From: Jannaschia pohangensis
GTDB taxonomy: Bacteria > Pseudomonadota > Alphaproteobacteria > Rhodobacterales > Rhodobacteraceae
Length of the DNA stretch: 64,000 nucleotides
Assembly: GCF_900113875.1 (NCBI RefSeq)
Contig: NZ_FORA01000001.1
Location: forward strand, 682,001-746,000
Direction: 5' to 3'
Shown here: piece after piece, positions 39,101 through 48,255 of the stretch
Layout: the number at the start of each line of letters is the position of its first letter
Numbering within the stretch: position 1 is the first letter of the stretch
The notes under the pieces: generated by a model
Database searches by the model: none
Seen by the model: only the letters and a program-made list of their open reading frames with translations
Told to the model about the DNA's origin: nothing
Translations under genes and position numbers: made by a program

Positions 39101-39471
39101 CTCATCTGCCGGGGCCGCACCTTGCCCCGCAGCAGGGCGGCACCGTCGAGCGCCACCCGCGCCTCGGGCACCGTGGCCAGTGGCGGGCCGGGCGCGATCG
39201 GCACCAATTGCGCATCGCGGACCTGAAGACGCAGCGCCTGCGCCTCAAGATCATAGGCCAGCGCCACGCCCCCCACGGACAGCCGGTTCGGGGCCAGCCC
39301 GCGCGACAACCGTTCCTCGACCCGCGCGACCGTCCAGTCCGGCAGGGCAATCGGCCCCTGCGTCAACCGGTAGGCCGCACCGCCGACGACGCCGATCAGC
39401 ACCAGCAACAGCCACATCATCCCGCGCAACAGGCGGCGCGGGCGGCGACGGGGCGGCTCGGGCAGTGACAT
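36181..39471 (-). CDS. AsmA/YhdP-type (DUF3971) envelope protein
   Basis: A 1096-residue protein with an Arg-rich cytoplasmic start, one membrane helix (LLRGMMWLLLVLIGVVGGAAY region) and a very long periplasmic part built of repeated beta-strand units. The order and C-terminal region (DLQGVISPIYLVNGLFGALF, then YRLTGAAAAPNVSVNPLSIL) match YhdP/AsmA-like proteins, a family thought to bridge inner and outer membranes for phospholipid transport. The ATG at 39471 is just before the basic segment and has AAGGG upstream; a longer frame would add 40 residues overlapping the divergent bcp gene region. It is followed by queA on the same strand. Confidence 0.85.
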   Translation of the reverse strand: MSLPEPPRRRPRRLLRGMMWLLLVLIGVVGGAAYRLTQGPIALPDWTVARVEERLSRGLAPNRLSVGGVALAYDLEAQALRLQVRDAQLVPIAPGPPLATVPEARVALDGAALLRGKVRPRQMSVTGLILDISRDADGRLSLAFGRDAGALPSTWPEALAALDDALATPVIADLMNVQVDGVTLRFRDAITGLDEQVEDGNLEWRRDGSGVAVALSSGFRLGGRTAELEVRVRRDGRGQGAQADVALRGLSLSGLAEVVPNVPALTLVTGQVAATATISLSEDGVPGPLVGRLVATDSAMVDRPVFALDRAVLAFDWVPGSDRIGLTEISASSDALQVGADGQILLEEGLTGAAQLQLRLGRTILDPDGMFDRRVEFEQGVFEARLTQDILGLRIGQAMLTGPSGTARVSGRLTFEETGVAGSLRLAVPQMEVGELVALWPPDLLPQSRDWFVTNMLGGLARDATGLVRLHPDAPPDVLASFAFEDGRFRYMRFMPPAEEAWGAAQLDGNRLTIRVDRGTVPAIGPATPDPSGRIDIAGSVFAIPDATVRPANGELNLLARGSVPDMLTLLDNAPFRLLQRLDRGRDLASGQAEARVEVRLPLKKGNAPADIFYAVEADLRGVESRTLIPGRNLTGEALTLTANAERVQIGGDLRLDGVPFSGRWSQALPPPSTEPIDPDAPPPTGVPRLDPGEVTGVARIDPDGLSRLGIAIDAFDLRGTTSARIRVRLPQGQPPRLSVESDLAGLSVALPAISWSKPRDRAATLTLEATLGETPEVTAVALDARGLSARGSVTLRPGGGLERANFDRVDTGWFQGPLVLTGRGAGAAPAISIRGGSADLRQALLVGGDGGGGDGAPLDIALNRLTISEGIALTDLRATLRNSSGQFTGRLNGGAAVEGVVAPQGGGTAVQVRGTDAGAVLRSAGLFEDARGGSLTLTLRPTGQTGVYAGAVRMADVRVRNAPALASLLQALSVVGILEQLGGEGLFFQTVETDFTLRPDDIVVQRASAVGPSMSITADGRYDLGSKRMDLQGVISPIYLVNGLFGALFARRDEGLFGFTYRLTGAAAAPNVSVNPLSILTPGVFREIFRRAPPS

Positions 39472-39574
39472 CGACGGCGGACCCTTCCGGTCGGGATATT
39501 CGTCGGGCCATCTTGACCTGCCCCCCACCGGGTTCCAAGTCCTGCCAGAGTCGCAGCCAGAAGGAGACGCCGAA

Positions 39575-40038
<464 letters not shown>

Positions 40039-40042
<4 letters not shown>

Positions 40043-40854
40043 GCCTGACGCTCGCCCAGATGGCGGTAGAGGTGCTGACCACTGCCGATGCCCGCGCCAA
40101 GACCGCCCTGTCGCGACGTCACGCGGCGACCTGGCGCGCGGCCCGGGCGGGCGATGCGCCGACGATCGAGGTGGGGACGGCGACGCCGCCGATGCGTCCG
40201 GCGCGGCCCGATGCACCCGAACTTCTCCATCCGCGCGACGTGCCCCGCCGCAAGCCCGGCACGCCCGAGGGGCGGATCGCCCTCCTCCATGCGGTCGCAC
40301 ATATCGAGCTGAATGCCGTCGACCTGCATTGGGACATCATCGCGCGGTTCAGCGGCACGCGCCTGCCCCTTGGGTTTTGCGATGACTGGGTCAAGGCGGC
40401 GGACGAGGAGTCGAAGCACTTCAACCTGATGGCCGATTGCCTCGAGGCGGCGGGAAGTCACTACGGCGCGCTGCCTGCCCATGCCGGGATGTGGCGCGCC
40501 GCCGAGGATACCGCCGAGGACATGATGGCACGGCTCGCGGTCGTGCCCATGGTGCTGGAGGCGCGCGGGCTGGACGTGACGCCGGGCATGATCGAGGTTT
40601 TTCGCCGCGCCAAGGCCAGTGACGCGGTCACGGCGCTCGAGACGATCTATGCCGAGGAAGTCGCCCACGTGGCCTATGGGTCGAAGTGGTTTCACTTCCT
40701 CTGCGGGCGTCACGACCTCGATCCCAAGGAGGTGTTTCATGCGCTGGTGCGCAAGCATTTCCACGGAAACCTGCGCCCGCCCTTCAACGAGGAAAAGCGC
40801 GCCGAAGCCGGGATTCCCCCTGATTTCTATTGGCCTTTGACCGAAGACGCCTGA
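40039..40854 (+). CDS. DUF455 ferritin-like protein
   Basis: A 271-residue helical protein of the ferritin-like DUF455 family. Glu and His residues suited to a di-iron site are in LLHAVAHIELNAVDL, DEESKHFNLM and YAEEVAHVAYG. The biochemical activity of the family is not established. The start is GTG, overlapping the bcp stop by 4 nt. An N-terminal linker (residues 30-70, Pro/Arg-rich) precedes the helical bundle. Coupling to a peroxiredoxin suggests a link to iron or peroxide. Confidence 0.87.
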
Positions 40855-41108
40855 CGGCAATGGTCCGACATTCCCTAGGGTCAACCGGAAACGCGTTGGA
40901 TTTCGCGGGGTTACCAGCCTGTGCAAACCGGCGAGATTCTGCCACCCGGGCTGGTCAAAAAACTCGCAAAGGTTGCTTAAAAGACGATCAATCCGTAGGA
41001 AGCGGCAGTCGTCGACAGCCCGATTACAAGGGTGCGGCGTTTGGGGGTATGGGACCGCGAGCCGCATTTCACGTTTGAAAGGCACGCGCACAGACACGGG
41101 AGACGGAC

Positions 41109-42437
41109 GTGAAGCAACGCCTGTCGGACAGACTGAACGCACGCCTTGAACGGCATCTACCTGAGCAGCGGCTCTTCATGAAATCGGAAGAAGGCACCCG
41201 TTTCGTACGGATGCGTCCCCTGACGCAGGCCTCGGTCCTGCTGGGCGGTGCGCTTGTCCTGGGCTGGACGGTTGTCGTCACATCCTTCTTTCTGATCGGC
41301 GCGATCACGTCCGGGTCCAACCGGGACCAGACGGCCCGCGCCCAGATCGCCTATGAGACGCGGCTGGCCGCGTTGTCGTCGGAACGCGATATCCGCGCCG
41401 CCGAATCCGAGCAGGCGCTGGAACGGTTCTATGCCGCCCTCGAAGAGGTCTCGAAGATGCAGGGGATCGTCCTTGCCTCCGAGCAGCGGGTCCGCGAGCT
41501 GGAAACCGGGATCGAAGTCATCCAGCGCACGCTGCGCCGCACCGTGACCGAACGCAACGAAGCCCGCGACGCCGTCGAGACCCTTGAAGCTCGACTGGAG
41601 GGCGCGCCCGAAGCCGCCGCCCTGGCCGAGCGTCTGGCCGCCGACAGCGCCGCCACCGCCGAGGCCCTCGCCACGGTTCTGGACAGCACCGCAAAGGCGC
41701 GCGACGACGCCATGCTGGTGGCCGAAACCGCCGACGCGGAAATTGCCCGGATGGAAGCCCTTGCCGAAGTCATGGCCGACCGCAACGACCGCATTTTCAC
41801 CCGTCTCGAGGACGCGCTGGAAACCTCGCTCGCCCCGCTGGACCGTGTGTTCTCGCGCGCTGGCATCTCGTCGGACGCGCTGCTGCAATCGGTGCGCAGC
41901 GGCTACGCGGGCCAGGGTGGGCCGCTGGAGCCGGTCGTTCTGTCGACGCGCGGCGGCGGCAACATTCCGGACATCGAAACCGATCGGGCCAACCGCATTC
42001 TCGACAAGCTGGACGATGTCGGCATGTATCGCTCTGCCGCCGAAAGCCTGCCGATCGCCCATCCGGTCAGCGCCCCGCACCGCCGCACCTCGGGCTTTGG
42101 TCCCCGTTGGGGCCGGATGCACTCGGGCATGGATTTCGCCTCCAGCCGCGGCACGCCGATCCAGGCGACGGCGGATGGCGTCGTGACGCATGCCGGGTGG
42201 CAGTCGGGTTACGGCAAGCTGATCAAGATCGAACATGCGCTCGGGTTCGAGACGCGCTATGCGCATCTGAACTCCATAAATGTGAGCGTGGGTCAAAGGG
42301 TCTCGCGCGGACAGACCATCGGTGGTATGGGAACCACCGGACGGTCGACCGGTGTGCACCTCCACTATGAGATTCGCCGCGGCGGTCAGGCCCTCAACCC
42401 ACTCACCTTCATAAACGCAGGTCAGGATGTTTTCTAA
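41109..42437 (+). CDS. M23 family metallopeptidase with N-terminal membrane anchor and coiled coil
   Basis: A 442-residue envelope protein. One membrane helix near residues 40-68 (VLLGGALVLGWTVVVTSFFL) is followed by a long coiled coil (about 80-240) and a C-terminal LytM/M23 domain with zinc ligands in RMHSGMDFA and GVHLHYEI. It is predicted to cut peptidoglycan cross-links, and with intact ligands is probably active. The GTG start at 41109 has GGGAGACGG upstream. It overlaps the start of the bactofilin gene by 11 nt; M23 peptidases partnered with bactofilins shape the cell wall in other alphaproteobacteria. Confidence 0.92.
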   Translation: MKQRLSDRLNARLERHLPEQRLFMKSEEGTRFVRMRPLTQASVLLGGALVLGWTVVVTSFFLIGAITSGSNRDQTARAQIAYETRLAALSSERDIRAAESEQALERFYAALEEVSKMQGIVLASEQRVRELETGIEVIQRTLRRTVTERNEARDAVETLEARLEGAPEAAALAERLAADSAATAEALATVLDSTAKARDDAMLVAETADAEIARMEALAEVMADRNDRIFTRLEDALETSLAPLDRVFSRAGISSDALLQSVRSGYAGQGGPLEPVVLSTRGGGNIPDIETDRANRILDKLDDVGMYRSAAESLPIAHPVSAPHRRTSGFGPRWGRMHSGMDFASSRGTPIQATADGVVTHAGWQSGYGKLIKIEHALGFETRYAHLNSINVSVGQRVSRGQTIGGMGTTGRSTGVHLHYEIRRGGQALNPLTFINAGQDVF

Positions 42438-42939
42438 ATCGAAACTGAACCAGCCCGGTGGCGACACCGGGGACAAGCCCTCCAACCCGGCGACGGGCCA
42501 GGGCGCCACGACGCCACCGTCCAAGCCGGCCGGACTTGAACTGGGGGCCGGTTCGGCCGCCATGAAGCCCAAGGTCGCGCCGTCGACGCTGTCTTCGGAC
42601 CTTGTTATCAAGGGCGATATCCGCACCTCCGGTGACATCCAGGTCGAGGGTGAGGTCGAGGGCAATATCCAGGCGCATCTTCTGACCGTCGGCGAAACCG
42701 CTACCGTGCGTGGCGAGGTCATCGCCGACGACATCGTGGTAAACGGCCGCGTCATCGGTCGCGTCCGCGGCCTGAAGGTCCGGCTGACGTCGACCGCGCG
42801 GGTCGAGGGCGACATCATCCACAAGACCATCGCCATCGAATCGGGTGCACATTTCGAAGGCGCCGTGCAGCGTCAGGATGACCCGCTCGGCGGTGCCAAG
42901 TCGGTCGCCAAGACGGCCACCGAGGCCCCCAAGCCCTGA
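42427..42939 (+). CDS. bacA: Bactofilin (polymer-forming cytoskeletal protein)
   Basis: A 170-residue bactofilin. The central beta-helix domain (about residues 55-145) has the repeating pattern of the family (VIKGDIRTSGDIQVEGEVEG, then ATVRGEVIADDIVVNGRVIG). Flexible Pro/Gly-rich tails flank it (NQPGGDTGDKPSNPATGQG; KSVAKTATEAPKP). Bactofilins self-assemble into membrane-bound filaments that place cell-wall enzymes. The overlap with the M23 peptidase gene strongly supports joint function. A terminator follows, so this is the end of the operon. Confidence 0.95.
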   Translation: MFSKSKLNQPGGDTGDKPSNPATGQGATTPPSKPAGLELGAGSAAMKPKVAPSTLSSDLVIKGDIRTSGDIQVEGEVEGNIQAHLLTVGETATVRGEVIADDIVVNGRVIGRVRGLKVRLTSTARVEGDIIHKTIAIESGAHFEGAVQRQDDPLGGAKSVAKTATEAPKP

Positions 42940-42962
42940 TCCGTCACCATGACGACGCAGAA

Positions 42963-42996
42963 AAGAACCCCGCCCCTTCAATGGCGCGGGGTTTCT
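42963..42996 (+). terminator. Terminator after the bactofilin gene
   Basis: An 8-bp stem AACCCCGC/GCGGGGTT with a 12-nt loop is followed by TTCTCGTTT. Its position right after the bacA stop marks the operon end, and shows that the next coding region starts downstream of it. Confidence 0.75.
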
Positions 42997-43044
42997 CGTT
43001 TGCCGGGGCTGGAGGGGCGGATCCCGAAATCGGACCGGGGGGCC

Positions 43045-44298
43045 GTGGTGTTGGCCACGCTCGGCTCGCTCGGGGATCTCTATCCCGTCCTGTCGGTGGC
43101 CCGCGCGCTCGAAGGGTTCGGGGTCGAGGTGCGGCTGGCGCTGTCGCCCGACGATTGCGACATGGCGCGACGGTGGGGTCTGCTCGCCACGCCGGTCGGC
43201 CCGTCCGAGGCCGAGGGGCTGGAGCTGGCCGGGATGACCCGCGACGAGTTGGCCGCCGACGTGCTGCGCGATCCGGGCCGCTTGCTGAACCGGACCCTGA
43301 TACCGCTTCTGCCGGACATCACGCGCCAGATGGACGAGCTTTGCGTCGGCGCGGCCTGTGTCGCGGGAACGGCCTTTGCCCTTGGGGCACCGCTGGCCGC
43401 GGAGCGTGCCGATCTGCCCTTCGTGCCGCTGGTCCTGCAACCGATGCTGACGTTTTCCGCTGACGATCCGCCCGTGGCCCGGGGTTTCGGTCTGACCATC
43501 AAGGACCCGCAGAGCGACCTTGCGCGGCGCTGGAACCGGGGGCAGATCGCGCTGGCCCGGACCGTGCTGCGGCTGCGGCACCAAAGACCGCTGAACCGCG
43601 CGCGGGCCGCGCTCGACCTGCCGCAGAGCACTGCGACGCCGCTGATGGACCCGGCCCCGAACATCCCGTTTCGACTGGGTCTCTGGTCGCGCCACTTTTC
43701 CCCCTTGCCCCGCGACCGGCGGGAGGGGTGGCACCTGACAGGATTTCCGCCCGCGCCCAATGGCGACCTGTCCCGCGAGGTTCAGGACTGGATCGATGCG
43801 GGCCCTGCCCCGCTGGTCGTGACCCTCGGCAGCATCGCGCAGAACATCGCAGGTCCGAATTTCTGGGACGAGGCCGTCAGGCTTGCCCGGGGCATGGGCC
43901 TGCGGGCAGTCCTTCTGCACGGCGAGGCGACGGTGCCGACCGGGCCCGACATCCTCGCCCTGCCCTATGCCGCCCATGGGCCGCTCTTTCCGCAGGCCGC
44001 CGCGATCCTGCACCACGGCGGAATCGGCACCACGGCCGAGGCGATCCGGTCGGGCCGCCCGCAGCTTGTCCTGCCTGTCGGCGGCGACCAGCCCGACAAC
44101 GCGGCCCGGCTGGTCCGTCTGGGGTTGGCGGCGACGGTGCCCGCGAAATCCTTTCGGGCGGACAAGGCAATTGTCCCGCTGCGCGCGCTGCTGGACCGGT
44201 TCGATTATGCGAAGGCCGCTGACCTGGGAACGGGCATCCGGATCGAGGACGGCGCGCGTCAGGCCGCGCTGCATCTTGCGGGTCTTGTGAACCGCTAG
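43045..44298 (+). CDS. UDP-glycosyltransferase-like protein (GT-B, GT1 family)
   Basis: About 417 residues. The N-terminal GT-B motif ATLGSLGDLYPVLSVARAL and the C-terminal sugar-nucleotide-binding signature HHGGIGTTAEAIRSGRPQL with VGGDQPDNA match GT1 enzymes such as sterol or macrolide glucosyltransferases and RhlB. The acceptor is unknown; lipid or secondary-metabolite targets are possible. The GTG at 43045 (or 43048) is chosen because the bacA terminator lies inside the longer frame that begins at 42949. It ends 6 nt from the convergent prfB stop. Confidence 0.82.
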   Translation: MVLATLGSLGDLYPVLSVARALEGFGVEVRLALSPDDCDMARRWGLLATPVGPSEAEGLELAGMTRDELAADVLRDPGRLLNRTLIPLLPDITRQMDELCVGAACVAGTAFALGAPLAAERADLPFVPLVLQPMLTFSADDPPVARGFGLTIKDPQSDLARRWNRGQIALARTVLRLRHQRPLNRARAALDLPQSTATPLMDPAPNIPFRLGLWSRHFSPLPRDRREGWHLTGFPPAPNGDLSREVQDWIDAGPAPLVVTLGSIAQNIAGPNFWDEAVRLARGMGLRAVLLHGEATVPTGPDILALPYAAHGPLFPQAAAILHHGGIGTTAEAIRSGRPQLVLPVGGDQPDNAARLVRLGLAATVPAKSFRADKAIVPLRALLDRFDYAKAADLGTGIRIEDGARQAALHLAGLVNR

Positions 44299-44304
44299 GC
44301 CGAC

Positions 44305-45429
44305 CTAGCCGCCCGAGGTATCGGCGCGGCTTTTGCCCGAAGCATCCGAGGCAAGCACGCTCGCCATCACCCCGTCCAGCGCACCATCCAGAACGCCGGA
44401 GGTGTCCGACGTCTCATAGCCGGTGCGCAGATCCTTGACCATTTGGTAAGGCTGCAGGACGTAGGACCGGATCTGGTTGCCCCATCCCGCATCGCCCTTG
44501 GCTTCGTGCGCGGCGTTGATGTCGGCGTTCCGCCGATCCAGTTCCAGCTGATAGAGCCGGGATTTCAGCGCCTTCATGGCGATATCGCGGTTCTGGTGCT
44601 GCGACTTTTCGGAGGATGTGACGACAATATTGGTGGGCAGGTGCGTGATCCGCACCGCCGAGTCGGTGGTGTTGACGTGCTGACCGCCGGCCCCCGACGA
44701 CCGATAGGTGTCGATGCGGATGTCATTTGGCTGCACGTCGATCTCGATGTTGTCGTCGACGACCGGATAGACCCAGACCGAACAGAACGAGGTGTGCCGC
44801 CGCGCGCTGCTGTCATAGGGGCTGATCCGGACGAGGCGGTGAACGCCCGATTCCGACTTGAGCCAGCCATAGGCGTTCTTGCCGCTGATCTTGTAGGCGG
44901 CGGATTTGATGCCCGCCTCTTCGCCCGGCGTGGTCGATTGCAGTTCCACGTCATAGCCGCGCTTTTCGGCCCACCGGACGTACATCCGGGCCAGCATCGA
45001 CGCCCAGTCGCAGGATTCCGTCCCGCCGGCACCCGAGTTGATTTCGAGGAAGGTATCGTTGCCGTCGGCCTCGCCATCGAGCAGGGCCTCAAGCTCCTTC
45101 TCGGCGGCGGTTTTGACCAGCGAAGCGATGGCGGCTTCGGCCTCGGCGACGACTTCGGTGTCGTTCTCCATCTCGCCCAACTCGATCATCTCGATATTGT
45201 CGGCGGTGTCGCGCTCGAGCGTCTCGATCCCCTCGATGCTGTCCATCAGGGCCTGACGGTCGCGCATCAACTGCTGCGCCCGCTCCGGCTTGTCCCAGAG
45301 GGTCGGATCCTCGATCATCGCGTTGAATTCTTCCAACCGATGCGCCGCGGTTTCCCAGTCCAGACGCCGCTTGAGCAGCGCCACGGATTTGGCGATGGAA
45401 TCGACGTTGTTCTGAACTTCTGCGCGCAA
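44305..45429 (-). CDS. prfB: Peptide chain release factor 2
   Basis: A 374-residue RF2 that recognises UGA and UAA stop codons. The catalytic GGQ is in [18 protein letters not shown]. The decoding tripeptide is SPY ([16 protein letters not shown]) where E. coli has SPF. The gene is one continuous frame, so the +1 programmed frameshift that regulates E. coli prfB is absent. It lies 79 nt downstream of the PBP1A gene on the same strand's opposite end, i.e. its start faces the PBP1A stop, and both are minus-strand genes. Confidence 0.97.
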   Translation of the reverse strand: MRAEVQNNVDSIAKSVALLKRRLDWETAAHRLEEFNAMIEDPTLWDKPERAQQLMRDRQALMDSIEGIETLERDTADNIEMIELGEMENDTEVVAEAEAAIASLVKTAAEKELEALLDGEADGNDTFLEINSGAGGTESCDWASMLARMYVRWAEKRGYDVELQSTTPGEEAGIKSAAYKISGKNAYGWLKSESGVHRLVRISPYDSSARRHTSFCSVWVYPVVDDNIEIDVQPNDIRIDTYRSSGAGGQHVNTTDSAVRITHLPTNIVVTSSEKSQHQNRDIAMKALKSRLYQLELDRRNADINAAHEAKGDAGWGNQIRSYVLQPYQMVKDLRTGYETSDTSGVLDGALDGVMASVLASDASGKSRADTSGG

Positions 45430-45507
45430 GGGTCACCACCTGAGGGGTCGAAAGATACCGGCCCGTGACCTACCGCGAGGCCCGGGCCGCCACAAGAGCC
45501 GCCGCCG

Positions 45508-48108
45508 TCAGTAGAGACCCCCGGAACTCAGACCGCCAAAGGTAGCCCGCCCGGGCACCACGACACTGCGCCCGGTCGAGGTCTGGACCTGCGTCGCGGC
45601 AGGCACATTGCCCCCGTCCTCGGCATCGCCCTCGCCCCGTCCGAACAGCGGCAGGTCGCCCGCCATCGCAAAACCACCGTCGATGACCGTGCCACCGCCG
45701 ATGCCGATGAACGGATCGTCGCCTTCGCGGAAGTATTCGGACACCACATTCTCGCCTGTGGCCGAGTCCGGCAGGCGCGCGCCGGTATAGCGGTCGATCT
45801 TCACGAAGTATCCGCCTTCGGGCACTTCGAACGGCCCGCCGCCGTATTTCTTGATCGCTTCGCGCATGAATTCATTGAACACGGGGCCGCACATGCCGCC
45901 GCCCGATGCACCGCTGCCCAGGGACCGGGGCCGGTCGTGACCGATGTAGCAACCTGCCGCGATGGTGGACGAAAAGCCGACGAACCAGACATCCTTGGAG
46001 TCGTTCGTGGTCCCCGTTTTGCCCGCAACCGGAACGGAGAGGTTGACGGTGCCCGCCGCCGTGCCGCGCTCCACCACGCCGCGCATCATCGACGTCAGCT
46101 GATAGGCGGTGATCGCATCCATGACACGCTCGCGGTTCGATACGATCCGGGGGCCGTACCCCGCCTGAAGCGAGGCGAACTGCTCGCAGTCGTTGCAGAC
46201 CCGCTGATCGTGCCGGAACACGGTACGGCCATAGCGATCCTGGATGCGGTCGACCAGCGTCGGCTCCACCCGCTCGCCGCCGTTGGCGAACATCGCGTAG
46301 GCGGCGACCATCTTGTAGAGCGTCGTCTCCTGAGAGCCGAGGGAATTGGCCAGAAGCTCGTCCATGTCATCATAGACGCCGAACCGTTCGGCATAGCTCG
46401 CCACGGTGCCCATCCCGACATCCTGCGCCAGACGCACGGTCATCAGGTTGCGCGACCGCTCGATCCCGGTGCGCAGGGGCGACGGACCATAGAAGCGGTT
46501 GGACGCGTTCTTTGGACGCCAGATTTCGCCGCCCGACAGGATCTCGATGGGCGCGTCGACGACGATGGTGTTCGGCTGATACCCGCTATCGAGGGCAGCG
46601 GCATAGACAAAGGGCTTGAAGCTGGAGCCCGGCTGACGGGTCGCCTGGGTCGCGCGGTTGAAGACCGAGTCCTGATAGCTGAACCCGCCCTGCATCGCGA
46701 TCACGCGGCCGGTGTTCACGTCCATGGCCATGAAGCCGCCCTGCACTTCGGGCACCTGACGCAGGGACCAACGCAGCAATTCGCCGCTGTTGTCATCGGT
46801 CATCCGGCGCACGTGGACCACGTCGCCTTGGGTGAAGTTGTCAAAGAAGTTGCCGCGCATCCACTGGATATCCTCGCGCGGGACACTGACGAGGTCATCT
46901 TCGCCCTCGACGCCCAGGGTCACCGATTGATCGGCAATCTCGAGGACGACGGCGGGCAGCCACGGGTTTTCCAACTTGATGTCGCGGGCCACGTCGGTGT
47001 TGGCCAGTGCCGTGCGCCAGGCCACCTCGTCGCCAAGCAGCTCGGCGGCGATCGTCTTGCCGGTGCCGCGCCAGACGCCCTGCCCCCGGTCATAGCTTTC
47101 GAGGGCGCGTTGCAGCGCCTCGGCAGCGACCTGCTGCATTTCCGCGTCGATGGTCGCGCGGACATTGAAGCCCTGGGTGAAGAACGCCTCCTCGCCGAAG
47201 TCGGCGGTCAGCTGGCGACGGATCTCGTCGGTGAAATAGTCGCGCGGCGGCAGGGCGGCGCGGAAGGGCGTGAAATGACCCGACTGCACGGTCAGAAGGG
47301 GCGATGTCTGGGCCTCCTCCATCTCGGCGCGGGTGATGTATCCGTTCTCGAACATCTCGCGCAGGACGAAATTGCGCCGGTCGATGGCGCGCTCGGCCTG
47401 ACGGACGGGGTGATAGTCGGACGGGGCCTTGGGCAGGATCGCGAGATAGGCCGCCTCTTCCAGGGTGAGGTCAGCCAGGGTCTTGTTGAAATAGGTCTGG
47501 GCCGCTGCGGCCACGCCATAGGAGTTCTGACCCAGAAAAATCTCGTTGAGATACAACTCAAGGATGTCTTCCTTGCCAAGCGTCTCCTCGATCCGGGAGG
47601 CGAGGATGATTTCCTTCACTTTCCGCTCCGCGCTGCGGTCCGACGACAGCAGGAAGTTCTTCATCACCTGCTGCGTGATCGTCGACGCCCCGCGCAGACG
47701 CCCACCCTTGGCGGCATCCACGGCAGCGGCGATCATGCCCATGGGGTCATAGCCCGCGTGCACATAGAAATTCTTGTCCTCGGCCGAGATGAAGGCCCGC
47801 TTCACCAGATCGGGGATCTCTTCGGCGGGCGCGAACAGGCGGCGTTCCCGGGCGAATTCGTCGATCAGTCGGCCCTCGCCCGAATAGATGCGGCTGATGG
47901 TCGGGGGCGTGTACTGCGCCAATTGCTCGTGGTTCGGCAGGTCGCGGCCATACATCCAGAGCACGCCGCCAATGCTGACGGCGGCGGCAATCACCCCAAG
48001 CGTCAGAGCCGAGAAGATCCCGCCGAGCGATGACAGGATGAACATCGCCGCACCCCGGAAACTGCCCGAGATCGCGGCAGTCATCGCCCTGATCGTGCTT
48101 TTCAACAT
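45508..48108 (-). CDS. mrcA: Penicillin-binding protein 1A (bifunctional glycosyltransferase/transpeptidase)
   Basis: An 866-residue class A PBP that polymerises and cross-links peptidoglycan. A membrane anchor lies near residues 35-55. The GT51 domain has EDKNFYVHAGYDPMGM, GASTITQQVMKNFLL and RKVKEIILASRIEE. The transpeptidase domain carries the nucleophile in GSSFKPFVYAA, SRN, and KTGTTNDSKD. An OB-like insert and an Asn/Gly-rich C-terminal tail (from about residue 790) are typical of PBP1A. The ATG at 48108 is chosen; the longer frame adds 44 atypical residues. It is downstream of the amidase gene by about 150 nt. Confidence 0.95.
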   Translation of the reverse strand: MLKSTIRAMTAAISGSFRGAAMFILSSLGGIFSALTLGVIAAAVSIGGVLWMYGRDLPNHEQLAQYTPPTISRIYSGEGRLIDEFARERRLFAPAEEIPDLVKRAFISAEDKNFYVHAGYDPMGMIAAAVDAAKGGRLRGASTITQQVMKNFLLSSDRSAERKVKEIILASRIEETLGKEDILELYLNEIFLGQNSYGVAAAAQTYFNKTLADLTLEEAAYLAILPKAPSDYHPVRQAERAIDRRNFVLREMFENGYITRAEMEEAQTSPLLTVQSGHFTPFRAALPPRDYFTDEIRRQLTADFGEEAFFTQGFNVRATIDAEMQQVAAEALQRALESYDRGQGVWRGTGKTIAAELLGDEVAWRTALANTDVARDIKLENPWLPAVVLEIADQSVTLGVEGEDDLVSVPREDIQWMRGNFFDNFTQGDVVHVRRMTDDNSGELLRWSLRQVPEVQGGFMAMDVNTGRVIAMQGGFSYQDSVFNRATQATRQPGSSFKPFVYAAALDSGYQPNTIVVDAPIEILSGGEIWRPKNASNRFYGPSPLRTGIERSRNLMTVRLAQDVGMGTVASYAERFGVYDDMDELLANSLGSQETTLYKMVAAYAMFANGGERVEPTLVDRIQDRYGRTVFRHDQRVCNDCEQFASLQAGYGPRIVSNRERVMDAITAYQLTSMMRGVVERGTAAGTVNLSVPVAGKTGTTNDSKDVWFVGFSSTIAAGCYIGHDRPRSLGSGASGGGMCGPVFNEFMREAIKKYGGGPFEVPEGGYFVKIDRYTGARLPDSATGENVVSEYFREGDDPFIGIGGGTVIDGGFAMAGDLPLFGRGEGDAEDGGNVPAATQVQTSTGRSVVVPGRATFGGLSSGGLY

Positions 48109-48255
48109 TGCCGTACCCCAATCGTCGCGGGCCTGTCCGCAAACTTGCCGCATCATAGGCCGACAGCCGCGCCGCGTCAAAGCACCCAAGGCTCCGAAAG
48201 CGGCCATCTGCCCACCACAAACCCCTTGTTTCCCGGTCACATCCCCGTGACGGAC

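Noticed and set aside
42949-43044. Upstream extension of the glycosyltransferase frame starting at ATG 42949
   Set aside because: The extension contains the bactofilin terminator hairpin and no family sequence, so the start is placed downstream.
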